Shown here piece after piece: positions 58,402-64,000 of a stretch of 64,000 nucleotides of DNA. Numbering within the stretch: position 1 is the stretch's first letter; each line of letters starts with the position of its first letter. The DNA lies in NCBI GenBank assembly GCA_028285495.1, contig JANQPB010000036.1:1-64000 (forward strand). Reading direction: 5' to 3'. This DNA is from Acidimicrobiales bacterium. GTDB lineage: Bacteria > Actinomycetota > Acidimicrobiia > Acidimicrobiales > SZUA-35. The notes beneath the pieces were generated by a model, which saw nothing but the letters and a program-made list of their open reading frames with translations, was not told where the DNA came from and searched no databases. The translations under genes and the position numbers were made by a program.

Positions 58402-60956
58402 CAGAACACCCCCGCGAAGCGTCCGCCCCGACGCTCGATCTCGCTCAAGAGCCGCTCCTCGAGTGCTTCCATGAGCTCGCCGAGCTGGCTGTAGGGGTCG
58501 CCTGCTGCGCTCGCCGACGGACCGGTCACGCCCGAGACGTCGTCGTCGACCTGATCCGGTTCGGCATCGACGCCGTCGCCCGATGGCGAGGCGGCGGCGG
58601 GCGCTCCGGCTCCGGCCCCGTCTTCGCCACTCGCGGCGGTCGGCGGGGGCGAGGCCGGCGGGCCGGCCGATGCCGGGGCGGCGGCCGCAGCCTCGGCCGC
58701 CATCGACTCGACGGTGGCCCTGGCCGCCTCCCTGGCCACGTCGAGCATGCCTCCGAGCGAGCCCGATCCCCCCACCGGCAGATCGCCGACCCCGGTTCCG
58801 GCGCCGGTGGCGGCGCCGGCCGCATCGAGGACGCCACCCGGGCCGTACCGCTCGGCGGCCGAGCCGATCCGCCGACCGACCCGGTCGGCCGCCGCCTCGC
58901 CCCGATCGCCGATCGAGGAGAGCGAGTCGAGCCCGCCGAAGAACTGTGGCCGCATCGGCGGAGCCGCCGGCCGACCCGGTCGACCGCCCGAGGTCGCCGG
59001 GATCGTTGCTGCCGTCGAGCTCGCCGGGGTCGCCGGGGTCGGCGAGCGGCCGACCCGGTCTCGAGTCGGGCTCGACCGCGCCGTCCGGCGATCGGCCCCG
59101 CCGCTCGGGCGGCGGGCGGGGGCCCCGCCCCCGGTCCGGCCGGTTGGCCGGTCCGCCGGGCCGCTCGATTGGGCGACGTGGGTCAACTCGTGGGCCAGCA
59201 CCGTCAGGTCGCGCACCCGTTCCGTCGGGCGGCGGCGGACGTGGATCGTGGATCCGATCGTCGCCGCCTCGGCCCCGGCCCGCCCGAGCGCCTGCCGGCT
59301 GGCATCGTTCGACGAGATCCGCGGCTCGGCCAGACCGCCGGCGATGAGGTGGCCGAGGGGGCGGAACCGTCGGGCCAGCGGCTGACCTCCCGTCGCCTCT
59401 CGCTGCCCGAGGCCGGCGAGGAAGCGGTCGGCCGGCGAGGCCGGCCGACGGTCGGTCGCCGGACCGTCCGGCCCCGGGCGCCGGCCGGCCGACGGCTCCG
59501 GTCCGATCCGTCGGTCCGGTCGGGGTCGGGCGGGGGTCGGGGTCCGGGGCGACCGCTCGGACGGGGTGACGGTGGACCGGGGACGGCGGTCGGTCGGGGT
59601 CGACCGGGCGAGCGCCGGTGGCGTCGGCGTGACCCGGGCCAGGCCGGCGGCAGCCGTCGATGACGGTGACGGTGGTCGAGGGAGCGGGCGGCCGTGGCCT
59701 GCGCCCGACGGGTCCGACGTGGCCCCGCTCGGGGCCGCCGGGGCCCGGCGGGGCCCCGGACCGGCGAGACGGCCGACCCGGTCGAGGGCCAATCCCCGCG
59801 TGGCCCCAGCGTCGGGGGCGCCCGGCTGGCGGCCGCCGGGATCGACGGCGCCCCGGCCGGCGCCGCCGGTCGGGCGGCCGCGCCGCAGCCGAGGGGACGA
59901 CCCGGGTCGGTCGCCCGATCGATCACCGGCGGTCCGCCTGCCGGTCCCGGCGACCGGGGCCGGCATCGGGCCGGTCGCGGTCGGGATGGTCGGCGACGCG
60001 GCTCGGAACCGGGTCGGGTCCGCTCCCGCCTGGGGCCGGCGCCGGTGGCCGCGGGTTGCCGGCCGCCCCATCGACGGCGGGGCCGTGGGGACCGTCGCGG
60101 CCCGGTCCGGTGGTCCGGCCGCACCCGTCGGGGGCGGCGGGCGGTTGGCGGAACCGGCGCCGGCCGGGGCGGGGCCGGGTCGGGACGGGTCCCGGTGCGA
60201 TCGCCCGCCCCGGGTCGAGGCCGCCGCCGGCGGGGCGGCCGATGCCATCGGCGGCAGCGCGGCGCCGAGCGCCGCCGGCCCGGGGCGGCCGATCCGGTCG
60301 AGTCGTGTCGTCGACCTCGCGGCGGACCCGACGACCGCCGACGGAGGGGCGGTCGGGGCCCCGGCGTCGACCGGTGACGTCGCTGGCGATCCGGGCGCCG
60401 ACCTCGACGGCCCGGCGCCGGTCGGCCGAGACCCGGGGCCGGACGCGGCGAGCGCGCCGGTCGGCCGAGACCCCGGTCGGTCGGATGGCGGCCGCAGCGA
60501 CCGGGCCGGGCCACTCGGTCGGACGGGTCGATCCGTCCGTCGGCCACCGAGCGCCAGGGACGGGCCGGGTACCAGGCGGCCGCCGGCGGTGGACCGTTCG
60601 AGCCCCGTCCGGCCAGGCCGTCCGGGGAGCCCGGCCGAACGCGGTCGAGCGGTCGGGGCGGAGGAGCCACCACGACCGACCACCGGTTGGCCGGCGCGGC
60701 GATCGGCCACCGGCGCCGCGGTCGACGTCTCCGGCCGGGGGACGCCCGGTCGAGCGGCCGGCGGGCCGGGCCGGAGCGAGCCGACGGCGAGGGGGAGGGG
60801 GCCGCGGCGGGCCGGCGACGGGCCGGTCGGGCGGTGGGAGGCCGTCTGGGCGCGCCAACGGCCTCCGCCCCGACCGGTGGTCCGGGCGAAGGACCGGGCC
60901 GATGTCCCGGAGAGGCGACCCGATCGGCCGCGGTCAGGTGCCGGCGGTGAATCCAT
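58401..60956 (-). CDS. DUF4157 (eCIS core) protein with very long disordered N-terminus
   Basis: An 851-residue protein encoded within the structural operon. Residues 1-510 are almost entirely Pro, Arg, Gly, Ala and Ser and look disordered. The DUF4157 domain (about 520-600) carries SSNDASRQALGRAGAEA and the metallopeptidase-like LAHELTHVAQSSG, with HELTH at 589-593. An Ala/Gly/Pro-rich linker follows, and a C-terminal helix (SQLGELMEALEERLLSEIERR). The position between the second tube and LysM genes is a usual place for DUF4157 proteins in eCIS loci. It could be cargo, a processing peptidase or a loading factor. The frame overlaps the tube gene by 23 bp and the LysM gene by ATGA; GGAG lies 10 nt before the ATG. 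Base composition makes the antisense frames open as well. Confidence 0.8.
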   Translation of the reverse strand: MDSPPAPDRGRSGRLSGTSARSFARTTGRGGGRWRAQTASHRPTGPSPARRGPLPLAVGSLRPGPPAARPGVPRPETSTAAPVADRRAGQPVVGRGGSSAPTARPRSAGLPGRPGRTGLERSTAGGRLVPGPSLALGGRRTDRPVRPSGPARSLRPPSDRPGSRPTGALAASGPGSRPTGAGPSRSAPGSPATSPVDAGAPTAPPSAVVGSAARSTTRLDRIGRPGPAALGAALPPMASAAPPAAASTRGGRSHRDPSRPGPAPAGAGSANRPPPPTGAAGPPDRAATVPTAPPSMGRPATRGHRRRPQAGADPTRFRAASPTIPTATGPMPAPVAGTGRRTAGDRSGDRPGSSPRLRRGRPTGGAGRGAVDPGGRQPGAPDAGATRGLALDRVGRLAGPGPRRAPAAPSGATSDPSGAGHGRPLPRPPSPSSTAAAGLARVTPTPPALARSTPTDRRPRSTVTPSERSPRTPTPARPRPDRRIGPEPSAGRRPGPDGPATDRRPASPADRFLAGLGQREATGGQPLARRFRPLGHLIAGGLAEPRISSNDASRQALGRAGAEAATIGSTIHVRRRPTERVRDLTVLAHELTHVAQSSGPADRPTGRTGGGAPARRPSGGADRRTARSSPTRDRVGRSPTPATPASSTAATIPATSGGRPGRPAAPPMRPQFFGGLDSLSSIGDRGEAAADRVGRRIGSAAERYGPGGVLDAAGAATGAGTGVGDLPVGGSGSLGGMLDVAREAARATVESMAAEAAAAAPASAGPPASPPPTAASGEDGAGAGAPAAASPSGDGVDAEPDQVDDDVSGVTGPSASAAGDPYSQLGELMEALEERLLSEIERRGGRFAGVF

Positions 60957-61386
60957 GGTGGGCGATCTCCAGCTCCTCGACTGCGGCGTCGCTCCCGGAG
61001 GAGCTGAAGTCGGGGCCCTTCCACTTCACCGGGAGGGCCCCGGTGAGGTTCCAGCGGCGGACCGGCTCACGCTTCTCGTCGAGGGCGACGATGCAGCCGT
61101 CGCGGCGCTCGAAGCCCTCGGCCCCGAGCGCGGCGGACGAGACCTCGGTGAACCACTCGAACAGCTCGTCGGTCTTGATCACCCCTCGCTTCAGGGTGAT
61201 GTTCGGCCACGACAGCGGCCCGGGCATCTTGTGCACGTAGTCGTTGGTGCCGCCCTCCTTGATCTCCTCGACCTTCATCTCCACCGTCAGACCGGTGACG
61301 TCGCGAAAGGTACCGATCTCGACATCGTCGATCTCGACCCGGTAGAGACCGATGTAGGACGCCCGCTCGAAGTCATCGTCAGCCAT
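60934..61386 (-). CDS. Tail tube protein, second copy (gp19-like)
   Basis: A 150-residue T4 gp19/Afp5-type tube protein. It starts MADDDFERASYIGLYRVEID with TFRDVTGLTVEMKVEEIKEGG, HKMPGPLSWPNITLKRGV and LPVKWKGPDFSSSGSDAAVEEL, the standard tube fold. Two paralogous tube proteins are normal in eCIS, the second usually forming the first ring on the baseplate. It overlaps the small upstream gene by 8 bp. Confidence 0.92.
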   Translation of the reverse strand: MADDDFERASYIGLYRVEIDDVEIGTFRDVTGLTVEMKVEEIKEGGTNDYVHKMPGPLSWPNITLKRGVIKTDELFEWFTEVSSAALGAEGFERRDGCIVALDEKREPVRRWNLTGALPVKWKGPDFSSSGSDAAVEELEIAHHGFTAGT

Positions 61387-61546
61387 CGATCGCCTCCTGC
61401 CACGCTCGCTCGTTCAACTCGGCCACCTCGGTGACGAAGCGGCGCCGGTCACCGTGCTCCAGGTCGAGAAGGGCATCGAGGTCCCAGTGCAGGTGGTAGG
61501 CCAGGTAGCCGAGCTCGTGCCAGATCTCGTCCCGGTCGTAGGTCAC
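61379..61546 (-). CDS. Small DUF6760-like protein
   Basis: A 55-residue protein starting with GTG: the reading is VTYDRDEIWHELGYLAYHLH then WDLDALLDLEHGDRRRFVTE and VAELNERAWQEAIDG. The AYHLHW and LEHGDRRRFV motifs match the small DUF6760-type proteins found between tail assembly and tube genes of eCIS loci. The GTG overlaps the upstream TGA (GTGA, 61543-61546) and the gene overlaps the next by 8 bp, which supports that it is real. Its role is probably in assembly, analogous to the second product of tail-assembly chaperone genes of phages. Confidence 0.8.
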   Translation of the reverse strand: MTYDRDEIWHELGYLAYHLHWDLDALLDLEHGDRRRFVTEVAELNERAWQEAIDG

Positions 61547-61917
61547 GAGGTCCCGGAGCCCACCGCCTCGAAAGGGTCGACCTCGACCTCCTCGGACCGG
61601 CCGAGATCACCGGCCTCGAGGACCGACGGGTCGCCGAAGTTGATGATGCTGTAGAAGTCCTGCAGATAGGCCAGATCGGCGGCGAACAGACCCTCGATCA
61701 CCTTTGGGGTGATCTGCTGGATGTCGCCGAGCTCGATGACCACCCGAGACAGCATGATCACGGTCAGGTAGGCCTCGTTCTCCTGGACCCGGGGGTCACG
61801 CTGGGGCTGGATCTCGTCGCGGGCGGTGGCCAGGCGCATCACGCCGGTGCGGTGCAGCGTGCCCTCGTCGTCGACGTAGCCCTTCGGCAGGGTGAACGGG
61901 TACTCGGTCTGCAGCAT
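61543..61917 (-). CDS. Tail assembly chaperone-like protein
   Basis: A 124-residue protein starting MLQTEYPFTLPKGYVDDEGT, with MRLATARDEIQPQRDPRVQEN and SRVVIELGDIQQITPKVIEG. This pattern is that of phage tail assembly proteins next to tube genes in contractile systems. It probably keeps the tape measure or tube soluble during assembly. The ATG overlaps the tube stop (ATGA) and its stop overlaps the DUF6760-like start (GTGA). Confidence 0.82.
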   Translation of the reverse strand: MLQTEYPFTLPKGYVDDEGTLHRTGVMRLATARDEIQPQRDPRVQENEAYLTVIMLSRVVIELGDIQQITPKVIEGLFAADLAYLQDFYSIINFGDPSVLEAGDLGRSEEVEVDPFEAVGSGTS

Positions 61918-62351
61918 CACTTGGCCCTCGACAGTCCCTCGTGGGTGATGGTGATCTCCTCGACCGCCACCTGGTCCTCGCCGGCGTTGAGGTCGGCGCC
62001 CTTCCATTTGGAGGGCCAGCCGTTCTCGAAGTTCCAGCGGGCCACCTCGGTCATGGTCGAGTCGTACAGCACGATCGACCCGTTGCGGCGGGCGGTGTCG
62101 ATGTCACCGTCCTCGACCTCCTTGCGCCACTCCCACAGGTCGAGGCTGTTGTCGATGCGCTTCTTGAGGGTGATGTCGGCCCACTTCATGGCCCCGGGGA
62201 CCTTGCGGATGATCATCTTCCCCTCTTTGGTCGCCTCCTTGTACTCGATGATCTCGGTCTCGGACTCGACGCCCGATGCCTCCTTGTAGGCACCGACGTC
62301 GACGCCGTCGAACTCGACGTGGAACGAGAAGGTTGTCAGCAGGTCCGGCAT
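61917..62351 (-). CDS. Tail tube protein, first copy (gp19-like)
   Basis: A 144-residue T4 gp19/Afp1-type tube protein. It starts MPDLLTTFSFHVEFDGVDVG and contains KEASGVESETEIIEYKEATK, RKVPGAMKWADITLKKRI and the end GEDQVAVEEITITHEGL. It polymerises inside the sheath to make the inner tube. It lies 55 bp downstream of the sheath gene and overlaps the chaperone gene by ATGA. Confidence 0.93.
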   Translation of the reverse strand: MPDLLTTFSFHVEFDGVDVGAYKEASGVESETEIIEYKEATKEGKMIIRKVPGAMKWADITLKKRIDNSLDLWEWRKEVEDGDIDTARRNGSIVLYDSTMTEVARWNFENGWPSKWKGADLNAGEDQVAVEEITITHEGLSRAK

Positions 62352-62406
62352 GGGTCACTCCTTGTGTCAGCGGATGGTCGGATGAGGTGTCTCGGGGTCG
62401 GGGGCC

Positions 62407-63987
62407 TCAGCCCTCGTCGGCCCCGCCGTCGAACTGCCGGATGCGGAAGATGACGAACTCGGCCGGTCGGACCGGTGCGATGCCGACCTCGACGGTCAGG
62501 TAGCCGAGCTTGACCTGGTCCGTCGGGTTGTTCTGCTCGTCGCACTTCACGTAGAAGGCCTGCTCGGGGGTGGCTCCGACCAGGGCCCCCTGACGCCACA
62601 GGCCCTTCAGGAAGGTGGTGACGGTTCGGGTGACCCTGGCCCACAGGTCGGCGTCGTTCGGCTCGAAGACGACCCACTGGGTGCCGAGCTCGATCGACTT
62701 CTCGATGTAGTTGAAGAGTCGTTGGACGTTGACGTACTGCCAGTTGGTGTCGTCGGTCAGGGTCCTCGCTCCCCACACCAGGATCCCCCTGGTGCCGAAG
62801 GGGCGGATCACGTTGACGCCCTCGAGGTTGATCGGTGCCTGTTCCTTCGGGGCGATCTTGCGCTCGAGGTTCAGCGCGCCACGGACCGCCTCGTTGGCCG
62901 GGGCCTTCCACACGCCACGGGCCGAGTCGGTTCGAGCCCAGACACCGGCGACGTGGCCGGACGGGGGCACGAGCTTGGTCGTCGACGAGCCGTCCCCGAC
63001 CGGGTCGTTGACCTCGATCCACGGGTAGTAGAGGGCGGCGTAGCGCGAGTTGTGCTGGGCGTTGCGACGCCACTCGCCGATCTCCTGATGATCGAGTCCG
63101 GGGGGTGCGTCGAGGATGACCATGGTGTGGGTGGCCTCGGCGTAGGCGATCAGGTCGGCCTGGACCGCGGCCACCAGGCCGAGATCGACCGTGCCGTCCG
63201 GCCGCCTGGCCGCCGTCATCAGGTCGGGGACGGCGACCATGGTCACGTCCTCGGCGATGATGAGGCCGCGGATACCGGTCCGATTCCGCTCGTCGCCACT
63301 GAAGTCCTGGGCCGTCAGCTGATCAGCGCCGGTCACGACCTGGACCTCGGCTGCGGTCAGCTCGACCGTGCCGGCCACCGGGATGCGGTCCGCGATCGAG
63401 GCCACCTGGGCGGCGAGGGCCGTGACCCGGATCAGGTTCGACTCGCTGTTGACGACGTTCTCGACGTTGCGTTGGCCCCGCCCGAAGTTCAGCTCGCCGT
63501 GGCTCTCGGTCGTGTCGCCGTCGCGGACGTTGATGGTGAACGACGACGGTCCCTCACCCTCCTTTGCCGGCGGATCGTGGGAGATCTCGACCCGGGGTCG
63601 GCCGTCGCCGACCGCCTCGATGCGGAGGGTGTCGACCCCGTCGTCGCCGATCGCCTTGACCGTGGCCGACGCCACGGCCGCCGCTGGCGGGGCGCCGTCC
63701 GGGCTGACCCGGACGACGTAGCACGTGCCGCCGCCGTTGTTGAAGTAGCCGTAGACCGCGTCGGGGAGGTATGCGCCCTTCACGAACCCGCCGTAGAGGT
63801 CCTGGTACTGGTTCCAGCTGGTGACCAGCCGAGGCATCACCCCGGCCGGGTCCATGTCGGTCGGTGGCGGGCCGTGCTCGGTCAGGCCGACGAAGGCGGC
63901 CACGGCGGTGCCGACCCCCTGGATCGGTCGGGACCCCGACGGGTCCTCCCTGACGTACACGCCGGGTGCGAGGATTTCTGTCGTCAT
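62407..63987 (-). CDS. Contractile tail sheath protein
   Basis: A 526-residue sheath protein. The N-terminal handshake arm and domain read EILAPGVYVREDPSGSRPIQ and TAVAAFVGLTEHGP. The C-terminal sheath domain has GILVWGARTLTDDTNWQYVN, QWVVFEPNDADLWARVTRTV and the last strand KLGYLTVEVGIAPVRPAEFV. Only one sheath gene is in the window; some eCIS carry two or three. AAAGGAA lies 6 nt before the ATG. It is the first structural gene visible, and the operon may continue upstream past the window edge. Confidence 0.95.
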   Translation of the reverse strand: MTTEILAPGVYVREDPSGSRPIQGVGTAVAAFVGLTEHGPPPTDMDPAGVMPRLVTSWNQYQDLYGGFVKGAYLPDAVYGYFNNGGGTCYVVRVSPDGAPPAAAVASATVKAIGDDGVDTLRIEAVGDGRPRVEISHDPPAKEGEGPSSFTINVRDGDTTESHGELNFGRGQRNVENVVNSESNLIRVTALAAQVASIADRIPVAGTVELTAAEVQVVTGADQLTAQDFSGDERNRTGIRGLIIAEDVTMVAVPDLMTAARRPDGTVDLGLVAAVQADLIAYAEATHTMVILDAPPGLDHQEIGEWRRNAQHNSRYAALYYPWIEVNDPVGDGSSTTKLVPPSGHVAGVWARTDSARGVWKAPANEAVRGALNLERKIAPKEQAPINLEGVNVIRPFGTRGILVWGARTLTDDTNWQYVNVQRLFNYIEKSIELGTQWVVFEPNDADLWARVTRTVTTFLKGLWRQGALVGATPEQAFYVKCDEQNNPTDQVKLGYLTVEVGIAPVRPAEFVIFRIRQFDGGADEG

Positions 63988-64000
63988 CGTTGTTCCTTTG

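Noticed and set aside
59566..61434. Very long plus-strand open frames opposite the DUF4157 and tube genes
   Set aside because: They are Pro/Arg/Gly strings without any domain and arise from extreme GC content. The minus-strand frames contain the DUF4157, tube and LysM genes with coherent overlaps.
52722..63987. Ordinary contractile-tailed prophage
   Set aside because: No capsid, portal, terminase, integrase or lysis cassette is present. DUF4157, LysM hub and DUF6760-like genes are marks of eCIS.

Overview
The window is very GC-rich and densely coded, with many ATGA/GTGA stop-start overlaps. It carries several luciferase-fold (probably F420-dependent) oxidoreductases, candidate leaderless starts behind TANNNT boxes, and an Ini-like dynamin pair. 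Together these point to a chromosomal segment of a high-GC actinobacterium, perhaps an Acidimicrobiia-type lineage. That placement is inference; there is no rRNA or marker gene here to fix it.

Region 1 (1-5.5 kb): a membrane-anchored PQQ-like beta-propeller protein, a single-pass protein with a disordered acidic N-terminus, an MFS transporter and a complete tRNA-Ala(TGC). Region 2 (5.49-12.66 kb): a genomic island bounded by a 36-bp perfect direct repeat of the tRNA-Ala 3' end, with a third, 33/35 copy inside (6911-6945), which suggests two elements in tandem. It holds a decayed WD40-type gene, a possible toxin-antitoxin pair, an RTX-like secreted or membrane protein, a tyrosine-recombinase remnant fused to a truncated IS256-type transposase, and an intact GH65 disaccharide phosphorylase.

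Region 3 (12.7-31.6 kb) is catabolic and regulatory: acyl-CoA ligase plus luciferase-like oxidoreductase; a NarL-type regulator, a large hybrid sensor kinase and a single-domain receiver; an SDR; a four-gene operon (RidA, alpha/beta hydrolase, luciferase-like monooxygenase, VOC protein); a translationally coupled operon that looks like the salicylate to salicylyl-CoA to gentisyl-CoA to gentisate route (hydroxylase, AMP ligase, gentisate 1,2-dioxygenase); then an amidohydrolase, an MFS transporter and another luciferase-like enzyme.

Region 4 (31.8-64 kb) is the most interesting part. A contractile-injection-system (eCIS) structural operon reads leftward from the right edge: sheath, tube, tail-assembly chaperone, a 55-aa DUF6760-like protein, second tube, DUF4157 protein, LysM baseplate protein, VgrG/gpV spike, PAAR tip, gp25, baseplate J and tail protein I. 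Tape measure, AAA+ ATPase and tube terminator are not in view and may lie beyond the edge. About 18 kb away is a second DUF4157 protein with hydrophobic helices, 9-aa repeats and a distinct C-terminus, a good candidate payload.

Between payload and structural operon lies a tightly coupled array: large membrane protein, unknown protein, C39-like cysteine peptidase, Hsp70-like ATPase fused to a beta-propeller, small acidic protein, dynamin-like GTPase, membrane-anchored GrpE-like protein, second dynamin-like GTPase with membrane hairpin, ECF-like sigma factor and an acidic protein. It is followed by a giant protein with two amidase domains, and then by divergent zinc-ribbon/discoidin and PASTA proteins. 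My main hypothesis is that this is an envelope-remodelling and chaperone module working with a contractile injection system. The parts are visible in the sequence; the functional link is inference.
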